From Albifimbria verrucaria (lineage: Eukaryota > Ascomycota > Sordariomycetes > Hypocreales > Stachybotryaceae), in NCBI GenBank assembly GCA_020081605.1, contig JAHREC010000011.1, positions 2,170,001-2,234,000 on the forward strand: a DNA stretch of 64,000 bases, read 5' to 3'. Shown one piece after another: positions 26,201 through 37,981 of this stretch (positions are counted from its first letter, which is position 1; each line of letters begins with the position of its first letter). A model generated the notes under the pieces. That model worked only from the letters and a program-made list of their open reading frames with translations, was not told the origin of the DNA and searched no databases. Both the position numbers and the translations under genes were made by a program.

Positions 26201-26670
26201 TACCGTACCTCGGAGCTCGGCGTCGTCACTTGTCCGGGCCACGGTACTTTCCCCACACATGCGCAAAAACGTGACCGCCATGTTAGTCACAGTCTGGGAC
26301 TTTGAACGTCCTAATTACAGTGGCAGAAACCTTGCCTGCCTCGCCATGCCATGCTACCTGCGTTACCTTGATTGCCAGGCAAGGCAAGGCTGACCAGCAG
26401 TTTACGTACGCCGTCCTTCAGGCTGGTCTAGCGGGAGGTCGGTACCACCGGCGTGCGTATGACCCTCGCCCGGTCAGGCAAAGTGTCCAATCTCATCATC
26501 TATCGACAACATACAGTGCCTTACCTCACCTTACCTTACCTTCACGCCATTGAGCTCATTCAACGACACGACGCGTCTGCTGCTCTCTCTGGAACCAGAC
26601 CCACAGTAATACAGTAAGCCTTGCCTCATACCGAGGCCGATGTGGCACGTACGTCGTCTCATCCCGTGCC

Positions 26671-29543
26671 ATGTCTGAGGACGCCCAGCCGAGTACCGAC
26701 GGGGCCGCTGCCGGTCCGGGCCCAGGTGTTCCGGGCACGGAGCCTCTGGCTTGCGTCTCCTGCCGCTCCCGGAAGCTCAAGTGTGACCGAACCCGTCCGG
26801 CCTGTGCCCGGTGCCTCAAGGTCGGTACCGAGTGTGTATATCCCGAGTCACGGAGGAAGCCTGCCTTCAAGAGGAGGAACGTTAAGGAGCTTGAGGCTCG
26901 ACTAGGTAACTTTCCCTGCTTTTTCCGTTAAGGACATCTAGATAAGGATCATTCCACTTACACACATGCCCGTGCTTTAGCTCAGGTTGAGGTCTATCTC
27001 AAAGAAGCTAACCGGTCCAATGGTCTCTCGGCCGAAGAGGCCGCTGCTGCCGCCTCTGAGGATGCTGCCAGCTACCGCGCCTACACCTTTACTGATGCCG
27101 ATGTGGCTGTGGACCAAGCCAATGACGAAACAGACACAGCTCAGGGGACTCGCACCTCTCCCGACGTTTCATTCTTCACCGGGCAGCAGACTGCACCCGA
27201 AACGGCAAGCCAAGCAGACGACTATCTCGGCGGTGGCCAGCTGATGGGGCTGGGCTTGACCGAACGGCTTCCCCGTTCGAGTTGATGGAGGAATTGTAAG
27301 TTCATCCCCAAGAAGCCTGCTATCCAATTAAGGTGCTTACCCATTTGGTCTATAGAAATTCCGTCTTCTTTGATACTGCCTATCATCATATTCCGGTGGT
27401 TCACCAAGGACGGTACTTGCGTGCCTTTTACAGCGACCCTATTCGGAGGCCGCCCATGTGCTTGCAATACGCCATCTGGGCATGTGCCGCACAGAGGCAC
27501 GATAAGTACGAATCGTATGCTGATGTTTTTTACAAACGAGCCCGTCACTACTTCGAAGCTGATGAGATGAGGGTAAGAGCACACTCAAATAGGCACCTTG
27601 TAATCATAGCTAACCCACGACAGGGGCGAGGAGAAGGCTTTCTCTCATTAGCGCACGCCCAGTTCTGGGTCTTGATAGCTTCCTACGAATCCAAGGCCAT
27701 GCTGTTCACCAGAGCCTCCATGAGTGTAGCCCGAGCTGTTCGTCTCATAAATATGTTGGGCCTTCATCGCATTGACGGCCCACCTGATGAGATGCCACCA
27801 ATGATCCCTCCTCCTACCACCTGGGCTGAGAAGGAGGAGAGGAGAAGGGTGTTCTGGGGCGCGTTTGCTAGCGACTCGCACGCTACCATCGCAACAGGTT
27901 GGCCTAGTCTTATTCAGTTACATGAGGTGAGTTAAAACATGGCCTACACTCAACGGGTTGTGCTTGCTAATGTCTCCTACAGTGTACTACGAAACTGCCC
28001 GCTTCTGAGGAATCGTTTCGTTCTGACAAAGAAGAGGAAACAGCATTTCTCGAGGACGCCTTTAATGGCGCTTCTTACGCTGGTTTCGCTGGCACTATTA
28101 TATTCTGTCATATGTTCAAACTCATTATGCCTCATGTGCATCGACCAAGGCCAAACGATCGACCTGACGACTTGATGGATGGGCCCTTCTGGATACGGCA
28201 CCGTGAGCTTGACAACCAGCTGTTGAGTCTCTTCATGTTCCTCCCAGAGCAGTTTCGCTTGCCGCAGCACATTCGTGAACCCGTCGCTATCCACACGAAC
28301 CTCAATCTGCATGCCTCGGTCATATGCCTTCACCATGCAGCAATTGAGATGAGCACCAAATACGACCTACCCCAGTCCCTCAAGCAAGGCAGCATCAGCC
28401 GGCTTAGAACGGCGGCAGATGAGATTGCCAACATCATCAAGATGACCGTTCACAACCAGTCCTCATTCGTGAGTACTCGTTCCTATGCTTGAAAGTCTAC
28501 TTATCTAACACATAGCAGAGGAGTCCTTTGTGTGCCCTGGCTCTCTATACCGCTACGACAGCATATGTCTATGTAGCGAAGTATGAGAGAAATACTTTAA
28601 CACCAATTGACATTGCAAACATGGAAACAGTCATGCAAGCGATGGAGGTCATTGGCCGCGCACACAAGATCACACGTGCTTTCCTCCAACAAATCTGCCT
28701 GGATGTCGAACGCCACGAACTGACATCCGTCTTCAAAATTACCAACCTATTAAAGTATCGAGAACTATTTGGGAGACCAAGCTCCAACATCCCTCTGCTC
28801 GCCCGCAATCCTATCTCAGCACATACTAGCCATGCTGGGTTTGTACACAGCATGGGCCGGAACTCCACGACCGAGCCTGAGACATCCCAAGACGCCCTTG
28901 ATCAAGACTGTAATAATGGAGGGGTGAATGCCAGCACCCAGCCTAGTGCCGACTCGAATACTGGTGAAGAAGAGGAGTTGGATGGCATGCGATGCTTCAA
29001 ACCTGTGATGAGTGTCGTTAACCGGAACCTGCAACCTCCCCTCCTGTGCCACATTTGAGCCATAAGAGGAAGCGTGTGTCGCCGAGTCCCACCCCAGATT
29101 CAGTCACAGATACTGTGATGATTGGAGTGTATCCAAGACATGGAAGAATGGCTGGATACGAACAGCAGTCGGCGTTGAGAGGTAGCGCAGAAAATTGGAG
29201 CATCAGCGGCGTCAGCGCATATAGCCAAAACTCTAGTGCTATTGCAATCCCAGATCGCACCAACTCGACGGCGTCCTCTTCTCCTATGAATAGGAACACC
29301 GGCACGGAACCACTTTCAGGAAGCAGCCACACATCGCCTGGCATGGGACTTGGAAACTCTGCAGAGGAGAATAAGGTGGACCTAAGGCAATTCATCGGCC
29401 GTATTCCGACGCCTATTTGGCAGGCCACCGAAGAGACCTTGTTCGGACAAGTGGATGCTGTTGACTTCACCGGTGGAGTCAACGATCCGTGGGAGAATAT
29501 GCATGACAGCATGTATTCTAACGATAATGGGATGCTAAGATGA
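26671..29543 (+). CDS. Zn2Cys6 fungal-specific transcription factor
   Basis: Nuclear regulator of about 860 residues. Exons 26671-26905, 26981-27295, 27356-27572, 27624-27926, 27983-28468 and 28519-29543; all introns are GT-AG. Near the N-terminus the binuclear zinc cluster reads ACVSCRSRKLKCDRTRPACARC followed by C at a six-residue spacing, so all six Cys are present; a short heptad segment (ARLAQVEVYLKEAN) after it is likely the dimerisation coil. The middle region is a fungal-trans (PF04082-type) domain: FFDTAYHHIPVVHQGRY, then the RAVRLINMLGLHR and EERRRVFWGAF blocks. The C-terminus is acidic and low-complexity, probably activating. Two frame breaks, each one C short of a CCCC run, occur near 27272 and 29040; restoring them makes the sum divisible by three. 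Targets are unknown; no co-transcribed enzyme cluster adjoins it. Confidence 0.92.
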
Positions 29544-32181
29544 TATTATACTAGATACAATATGGAAAATATATGGTAAGGAAAGCGCCGGGGCGGTTCA
29601 CATGGAGTTAGGGTCATGGGCCTTTTAGGGATACCGCAAAACGGCAGCATGCGGAGGTTAGGTGATGGGAACAATTGTACATTAGATACCCGTTGTGCGC
29701 GCAATAGCATCCCGGGATGTCAATATCGGTACAGCTTCCAGGCTGGCAGACATACCACTCTATATAATATTCATCGCAGAATAGTAACGCTTCTCATGAA
29801 CATTGGAGTTGTTGGGACTTCGTGCCTTGGAAGATGCAAGATGGCGTACGACTGCTCGACTCGTCTTGGTTGTGAAAGGAATACATGCGTCTAATCCTTG
29901 CTCGTGTTAAAGTATGGTCAGATACAATAAGAGCAGCTGTGTCACATTGCATAAGCCATCTTGGCTATTATACAGACGCTGCATATAATGAACATGCCCA
30001 TCATCACGGCGACATATGTGCCCCTGAGCATGGCAACGCTGTGGGTAGCATTCGCCTTGTTCTCACCACACCCACGCTCCAGCTGGCTGGGCACACACAT
30101 GGGATGCAATAGCTGGCTCGAGCATGGAAGGTGTCTCTGCTTCATATCAGGCGGTACCAGTAATTTCTTGGCTTGGGTAGGCGTGCAGATACGAGGCGTC
30201 GTTGGTGCTGAAGCTTCGCTGACCCGGATACACTGGCTGGAGCGCACAGGGCTGAGGAGTGGAAAGGAGCAACATTCCCGGCTATCCATGGCCACACCAT
30301 CTACTTCTCACAGTGGTATTGGGTAATTGGAAGCGCGGGAAGACGGAAAGACAGGAAGACGTGGCATTCAGTCAGTGTTGGTTAAAGGTGCATCAAGTCC
30401 GCCTGAGACATGAGAAGCTTCGGACACACTCATCACGGGATGGTGTCAGCCTTGAATGATTACCACAGCAAGTAAGCCAAGTGCCTCTTTAACCAGCCCA
30501 TACCTATTCATCCGTAGACCCATCCAAAGGTATTCGTAGATCTCTAGATCCCTGCCGCCCTCAGTGGAATCACCCGTCACCATCAACACTTCACATCCGG
30601 CTCGCACTCATGGCACGTACTCATTATCCGGGACCGACACTTATACAGGCTGTCTCAGCAGCCTGCCTGGAACTCGCCCAGTTCCTTGTCCAGTATCACT
30701 CTATTAAGAACAAGGATACCAATATGTGTCCCAGCGCCAACCATACGGGCCTGCGTCCTTCATCCCTCTTGCCCTGTGCATCTGCCGCAATCCCTGCCAT
30801 CCTATCCGCCCTGGGGGCACATGTTCATACCCATCGGGACAGCTGAACTTTGAGATCTGGCGGCTATTAGGGTATAAGGACGCGTAGTAAGGTTTGAGCT
30901 GCCGCCTTCATCGAGGATGAACCATGTTGCACCGACGAAGCCGTCGCAACAGGCATTTTCGGGATGTAACATCCAAACACCCATGCGTCCAACATCTTTA
31001 TTACTAGATAAGTCTTATTCCTTTCGTCCTAATGCTCTGCTTACACCGGACCATTCTCTTCTCGTGCAATATTCGTATCATCCTCCCATGACCTCCTTAC
31101 TCTACCAGAGACGATGGCACCGCTCTCAGCAGCAGCTGGCCAAAGGCCCCGTTCTAAAGAAATCGTCAGATAACGAACTAGGTGCCCAATACAACAGACT
31201 CTACATTTGTTCCTAAATCATACATGTTGTCGAATTCGATTTGAACCTCGGTGAGCAAGACAACCCGTAAACCCCTCGGTGAAGAATCTCCGACGTTGAA
31301 ACAGCCTAGCGTCACGGCTCTTCGGCATAATAACACAGTAACTTACCGTTGGCCCAATGCAAAACATCCTTATGGGTTATTCATTTTCTTCCGAGTTTGA
31401 GCATTAAGCTCTATTGGTACTGGGGCCATACCAATGGAGTTGGTATCTGAGCTTAAGTATTGAAGCTTTAGGGTAAGTTGCCAGGTCTGACGATCAGACA
31501 ATGAGCGTAATGGCTTTCTGCCAGCAACCTGACAAAGTTCAAAATCCCATGTCTAATCCATGCCCTTTCCAAGGAACTTCACCATGGATTAATCATGTTA
31601 TGCTGGTAGATCCAGTGCCGAATTGGTGTGTGTTGCGAACCCCTTATGGAACCTACTTCCCCATCTTCATCCTGAAATCTCGAAGCGCTGTCAAAAGCTC
31701 GATCTAGTCAAGATCGCCAACATTTCAGATGGATACCCTTTCATTCAAATTCACATTCTTATGTAGATCGTACATCATGTGATTTCATATTGTTGCTAAG
31801 TGCTTATGTGCCTGGAGTCTGAAACACCTCCTGATGTCTATCAACTCAACAACGTCTCTCCTATGTTAGATATGCATACAAATGCTATCCACCTATGGAG
31901 TCAGTCGAACGCTCAACCTTTGTATATGCTGTCATGCCAAATCTGCTCTACCAGCCCGTGCCATTGAAGCCTAAGTGTATATGTAATCTTGAAGAGTGAA
32001 CCGAAATGCTTTGAAAGAAACGCCGTCGCAATGCCATATCCACACGTGTTGCAAAAGCACGCTCCCTATAGGCTCCACTAGATCTTTTCGCCAGCAAAAA
32101 CCACCTTCTCCATGCTCTACAAAGTGACATCTAAAGCTCCCTGAGTATCCCAGGAGCACCGATTCATGCCTGTTTTGGGAT
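29544..32181. other. 2.6-kb intergenic region between convergent genes
   Basis: Lies 3' of both neighbours. The best open frame is on the minus strand at 29942-30295 (117 codons), with a hydrophobic segment near its end; no family is recognised and no splice context supports it. Nothing else is supported. Confidence 0.5.
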
Positions 32182-33674
32182 TTACCCACTCCAGCTGGAC
32201 CAGCCAGTAAGCACAGCCACTGCAACGCCCAAAATGACTGCAGGTATCGACGGTAGACCCCTACTGATGATACTGCTGCTCGGTAGTCCAGATGCAGCTG
32301 CTACCGGTCTTGATACGGCAGAAGACCCTGGTACCGAGGACTTGCCCTTGCCAATCTCAACGATATCAGAGGTAGTGGCGTTGAAGACTGTTTGTGCCAT
32401 GGATATTTCATTGTTGTCCAAGTCATAAACCACATAAGCGCTTCTCAGAAAAGTGTCTCCGAGAACACTAGCAGATTGGCCAGCAGGGGCGATGCCGAAT
32501 AGACAGGCTGGAACACCGTTGGAAAACGATAACTGGCGACCAGTAACATCAACGAGATTGATGACCAGCTCGCTCAGTGGAACGGCAATGGATGCCGGCT
32601 CACTGAAGAAGAAAGTCATATTCGCTGTCTGCTCTCCCAGGGCGCATGGCACAAAGGCAACGCCTTCCTGTGGCTCGAAAACTGCATTTGTCTTGTTGTA
32701 AATCTCCTCGACCAGGTCATCCGGGAGATACGTGAGGGTTGATCCTGTATCCAACAGTACGGCTAGCGCCATATCATCTTGGATTACCGTTGATCCGAGG
32801 CGAAGCTTGGTCATGGTGATGAAGAACTCGCTGTAATCATCCTTGATCTTCTGAATAGGCACACTGACCAAGCTGCCTTGATACCGGGCACGGTCCACAC
32901 CGCCAAATAACAGGCTGCCACTGTCGGCAGCGAGATTGTTGAGCCAGAGGCTGTAGGCGTTCGAGGTTATCTGTCCGTTTGCGACAAGTTTGGCAGGAAG
33001 GTTGTCGTAGGGCGCTAGCCCAGCGCGAGTGACCTGGACCTCATTGAGACGATAGCCAATACCCAGGATTCCTTGGCCGGAGGTGCTCGTGTAACCAACG
33101 CCGAATTGAAAGGCTGGTATCACGGCGTTTGATGTTCGAATTGTATCTGTGACATAATCGCCGGAGGCACCAGACCCATCTATGTAGGAAATATTGAAGT
33201 AGCTGCCAAGGTACTGATATGTTGCTGAAGAGTTGGCAGAGTAGACACCGCCAGATTCGCATGGTTGGTTCTTCATCGAACACAGAGCCGAGCCAGGAGT
33301 GTTTACCCAGAGATCGCTGCTGCCAGTATCTAGATGTAACCGGACATTTTGCGGAGGTGTTCCCACCGTTGCGTTCAGGAAGTAAAGCGTTGCCTAGAGT
33401 CATGGTAAGTGGTGCTCTGGTCAGCAACAGTCATCTACGTGAGTTACAAGCGAGAAAGACGAACCAAGTTGTCAATGGTCGCATTTACCACACCGTTACG
33501 CCTTTGTATCCTCGCCTTGTCGTGGGCCACCGGATCCTCAATCCTGTTGCGTTGCAGCTCCAGGCTCAGGACACGGGGTGAACCATCCTCACGCTCGACT
33601 AGGGAGATGGCGCTGGCAGGTGCTATTATCGAGGTGCCAATCGATAATAATGAAAATAGACTGGTCGGCTTCAT
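32182..33674 (-). CDS. GPI-anchored aspartyl protease (yapsin/pepsin-like, A1)
   Basis: Secreted, probably cell-wall or plasma-membrane-tethered endopeptidase of 473 residues. Start chosen at 33674, where a signal peptide begins at once (MKPTSLFSLLSIGTSIIAPASA); an upstream in-frame ATG at 33743 would bury it. A propeptide of about 60 residues follows. One intron at 33394-33464 (GTTCGT...CTAG; the donor is slightly unusual). Mature domain: ATVGTPPQNVRL, first catalytic motif LDTGSSDLWV, Cys pair in the next loop, and second catalytic motif LDTGSTLTYLP, so both aspartates are present. Tail: Ser/Pro-rich spacer then a hydrophobic C-terminus (IPAVILGVAVAVL), the pattern of a GPI signal. The frame is intact, unlike many neighbours. 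Its anchor would depend on the GPI pathway that includes the PBN1 product. Substrate unknown. Confidence 0.93.
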
Positions 33675-36600
33675 GCTGTTGTTGGATGTCCGGGTGAGCC
33701 GCTCGAAGCTGCTTGAAACCGACCCGTCTTCGACTTTACACACTGAACCATCCAGCCGATTCCTCGTCGTTCCACCTCTTCTCTATTTGAATTACACCAC
33801 CCGAGCAAGGTGGTTGACGTCCAATTGGTCCCAGCCGAACTTCCGAGAGTCGAAATCGCTTCCTTTCCAGCCGGTGCCGTCCACCCGATGATGAGCAGTA
33901 TCCTAGTGGGCTGAGTCGTTGTGAACGCGTAACCTGACGTCGTGGGCCGTCGCCGCCACCAGCTAGTTTGCGTGTCTTTCCCGGTGGGATACCAGTCCTA
34001 GACGAGAGAGTAGCTGCGTGGTGGGCGGTTAATTGAAGATTTCTAGAACAAGGAAAACTAGAAGAGAAAATAAAAAGGAAAAAGTAAATAATGAAAGAAA
34101 CGAACAAGATTGATTATAGCAAGCAGAAATTAGACAATTGAAGAGATGCAAGACGACGGTCAGGTACAAGGAGGAAAAGAGAAGCAGGAACAGAGACCAA
34201 AGGCTGAGCCACGAAGCTTTAGCAGACGCTATGGTCTGGGGGTGGCGGCAGCGGTAGCGGCTCAAGCAAGCCAAGGAGCCCCTGGCTCGTCGTGCGACGG
34301 GCTTGCGATGCACAGAAACAGCTTTGCGACACCATAAGAGTCTCGGCGTCTGACGCACGGCGCCAATGGCAAGCCTCGCACGGGGCCGCATTGCGAGGAG
34401 GGGGAGACGCAGCTTGCGACCAGGGGTTGGGTGGGTTCGACCTGGCCGGCCTTGGTGTTGGACACTGGATGCTGAAACGGTTGACCATTCTGATACGTGC
34501 AGGGCTGCATGTCATACGGCGCCTGGAGGGGTGGGGGACCCAGAGGGTCCTCACCTCAATGCCGCCTTTTTCTCTGTCCTCGTCATTGCTTAAGAAACAA
34601 CGGGTAATTTATTGAAATGGTGATGCGCAGGGAAAGTTTCTTGAATATTTTAGGAATTCTTGCGAGCGCCTACCCACATGATCTCCCTCGCCGTCTCAAT
34701 ACTCTAAATCCCAACTCGGCTCGGTTTCGCTGCGGGGACGTCTTCCTTCATGGAGGAGGGCAGTCAGGGCCCTGTGATGACTGTACGGAGTTGTGCCCTC
34801 AGCCAGGATCAAGGGATATGGGAGATCCAATGGTTCACGGGCCCACCGAGCCGGGTAAGGTGATGGTTCTCTCGAATTGGAGGCGGAGGGAATCCGATCA
34901 GGTCGCTGCACCGAGGGTGGCCATCATGGTGTGAGTGGGAAGAAGAAAGAGTTGGCGTTGGTCGTGCCCACATCCCGTAAGTTTTGGCTTGCTGTTTCCT
35001 ATTGAAAGCTCGGCATGCCTCCCTGGTGGAAGGTACGACGGATGCGCGAGCTAAGGAAGGTAATTGCCCGATTGGTTCGGTCGTACAATTCAATTGGAAG
35101 GCACGCACCATTGGGAGCCTCCTGCCTTCCTGTTCCTCCGTTCAGTTGCCTATTTTAGGCTTGTTAGAAATACACGAGGTCAAAGGTGTTTTGGCCTTGT
35201 ATGCCCAGCTAGACACATTAATCTCGCTGCTACATCCAAGCAGTCCGTCTTGCTTCACCCCGGATAAAAACAGATCATGATGCTTCACGGACCATCACAA
35301 CCCGTCTTGCCCATCCACTGCTTCGTTTCTTCGCATCGATGAGAGTCATGCTTTTGGGACCCAGCCTCATGTGCCTCGACGCTGCTCTCACAGCACAGCC
35401 TTGTTTCGTCTCAGCACGCGTGGCCAGTTCCTCACCATCCCGATGCAAGAACCGCTCTTTCCCACAGTTTCGGCCCTTTGGCCAGGAAAAGGAGCCACGA
35501 TGGTTTCTAGCCTGTGTGGCCTACGAGCCCTCGTTCATGCTTGGCATCTGGACCTTGCCAAGAGGTCAACAGTTTCTAGCCTCGGCAGCTCTCGTTTCCG
35601 GATAGAGAAAAAGAAAGATGCCATGCCTCTGGGTCTGCTTGTAGCATCGATCACCCGTGTCACCCCAGCTTGGAGTTGTCGGAACACGTTGCCCCAGCTT
35701 CCCGACTTGACTGCTAGCCGTTCCAACTAAGCTGCCCGCATGGCCATGTGCTTGACGAACTTTGTAGGACATAGATGAGCAATCCGGCTCATGTTTTGAT
35801 GCTCTCATCTCCCCAATGTCGATCGCCTGACTCAAGACGGTACCTGTCTCCGATCTGCGCTGATGAGCCCGACTCGTCCGACTCGCCCAGACTTGCAGCA
35901 GTGCCAACCCAATAACCTAATTATTGTGAGGCGAGCCGCCGTCCGAAACTGTTGATAGCTATGGCTTCAGACTCATTGAGTGGTGGGACGATTGGCTGTA
36001 CGGCTTTTTCGCACCTTATACAAACATCGCTGTCACAACTTCGCTCATTCTTGCCGACGATCCGATGCATGATCCATGGCTCGAGCTCCTCTACAGTACA
36101 TGGTAACCGTGTAGATCGCGATCGTCGTCATCTACACTGCTCCGCTCTTGTAGCAGGTGACTTAGCATTACTTGATACCTTTCTTTCACATCCTGCCTTA
36201 TAGAACCATGTGTTAACGGAGCCACACCATAGCCTGCTATCCCAGTTTCGGGAGGCAGGCTTTACAACAACATCTGTAAAAGGCAACCAAACATTCAATC
36301 CGACGGCAACATATGGCTAGCACTTTTGCCGAGCAATATTGGTGAGTCTAAAACAGATGTGCAACGTACTAACAGGGTCGAAATCATGATTAGCTTGTAA
36401 CCCCGTAGCCCTGAAAACAACCACAAAGCGTAGCTGGGTTTCTTATAGAGTATGTCCTTTCAGCTGGCGACAATAACAATCAGCTGATAAACACAGCGAC
36501 AACATCGGATGATTAACAGTCATAATATTTTGATTTTCATGAGCAGATGAATTATGCGGCGACCACCCTTTCCATCACCTCCCTTCAGCATGCCATCATT

Positions 36601-37010
36601 TATTCGTATCTCAATGATTATACTCAGATATGTTACTTGGCCTTATCAGCTAAACAATATGGGTATGTGCAACCTTGTATGGCTGGGTAGGTATGTAGGC
36701 ATCCACCAAAGCTCAATTCTACCTTCGCCCAATAGCCTTATCCGGAATTCTTCTGCCTGCCCAGGGACTACGTACGCTCTCTGTATATGCATACAAGCTG
36801 GACAGCCAGACTTTCTATATACGAGAAATACGAATAAATTTGGTGATGTGCAGATAATGGATATATACATTAGAATTGACTCTGCCTTGTTCTATTGTGA
36901 TGATATAACCCCTTTACACGGTGTTGTTCGACCACGTAATCCCCATCACAATTGTAGATCTCGTCTTTACAACAGCCAATTATTCTACGAGTATCCGAGA
37001 ACTAGATAAA
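33675..37010. other. 3.3-kb divergent intergenic region
   Basis: Between the aspartyl protease (-) and the V-ATPase-like gene (+). No supported gene. 34030-34130 is purine-rich on + and, read on the minus strand, gives a hydrophobic frame caused by that composition, probably protease leader DNA. From about 36200 the DNA becomes clearly AT-rich up to the V-ATPase gene. Confidence 0.5.
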
Positions 37011-37831
37011 ATGGACGCTGAAATATATGCCAATCTGGAACGCTGGTATTACCTCCTAACCATCTGTCATGGGAATTCTAAACTAACAGTCTCTGCTCTA
37101 ACCCACCAGTCCAATGTACGCTGTTAGTGCAACCATCATCCGATCCTCCTCCCGTTCCTCGTCTAATCCCATCCATTTAGTCATTCTTTGGAGCCATGGG
37201 TTGCGCATGCGCTATTGTACTCACAACCTTTGGCGCTTCTTACGGCACCGCCAAGTCGGCCAATGCCATCTTCTCCTCCGGCATCCTGCGTCCAGACAGG
37301 CTCATGCAGAACACGCACGTGAAATCCCTTTCCTAAAAGCAGATTTCTTTCATTGAACTGCTCCTGCGTGCTGATGGAAGCGCAATCTTGAAGACCGAAC
37401 AATAGTGGCTAACTATTTATCTTACAATGTAGGCTTTGCTGCATCATGGCACAGATTCTCTCCATCTATGGACTCGTCGCTAGTGTCATCATGTCAGGCA
37501 GCATCAAGGAGAAGATGGCCGTATACACTGGGTTCATGCAACTCGGCGCCGGTATCTCCGTTGGTCTCTGTGGTCTGGCTGCCGGATTTGCTATTGGTAT
37601 AGTTGGTGATGCAGGAGGTATGGAATGCTCTTGCCCTTCCAACAAACGAAACGGTATATGCTAATGAAACTGATGTTTATTGTAGTCCGAGCGAGTACCC
37701 AGCAGCCGCGGTTGTACGTTGGCATGGTGCTTATCTTGATCTTCGCTGAGGTCCTGGGATTGTATGGTGTAATCGTGTCTATCCTGATGATCACAGGGTC
37801 TACCAATAATGCTACCCAATGCAAGTATTAA
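37011..37831 (+). CDS. Divergent V-ATPase proteolipid subunit c (Vma3-like)
   Basis: Membrane rotor subunit of the vacuolar proton pump, 170 residues. Exons 37011-37045, 37110-37122 (13-nt microexon), 37181-37314, 37433-37617 and 37686-37831. The start reads [16 protein letters not shown] then [12 protein letters not shown]. Four helices are visible; helix 4 has [13 protein letters not shown] with the essential proton-binding Glu, and the preceding loop GIVGDAGVR...QQPRL is typical. The third intron fits only as GC-AG (donor at 37315): this gives the expected four residues before [10 protein letters not shown] and a total divisible by three, whereas the GT donor at 37319 breaks the frame. Loop 1-2 and helix 2 ([20 protein letters not shown]) differ strongly from the near-invariant family, and the DNA is AT-rich. 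This suggests a diverged paralogue rather than the main housekeeping copy. It could be a c' (Vma11) type, but the N-terminus looks c-like. Confidence 0.82.
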
Positions 37832-37981
37832 AATGGGCAAGTTATATGGAACAAGATAGTCACGTATATTGTCTCAGACACAGGGAAATGGTAATGTAGC
37901 CAAAGTTCTGTCGAATATAGAGGGTATCATTAAATTCTATGTCCGTTCCTGATAGATATTGTTCACTATCTTTGACATTGC

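Larger units (their letters stand above)
19032..26670. other. 7.6-kb gene-poor, microsatellite-rich region
   Basis: No supported protein gene. From about 20.0 to 23.3 kb the DNA is dense in short tandem repeats (GCA/GAA, AACGC, CACAG-type, CTG, CATGTC), which explains the many long but compositionally odd open frames on both strands. The rest (23.7-26.6 kb) shows no conserved frames. The last kilobase should contain the promoter of the Zn2Cys6 gene at 26671. Confidence 0.6.

Noticed and set aside
34029..34391. 120-codon minus-strand frame with long hydrophobic segment
   Set aside because: Hydrophobicity comes from a purine-rich + strand tract (Leu/Phe/Ser codons); it lies in the leader region of the aspartyl protease and has no homologous pattern.
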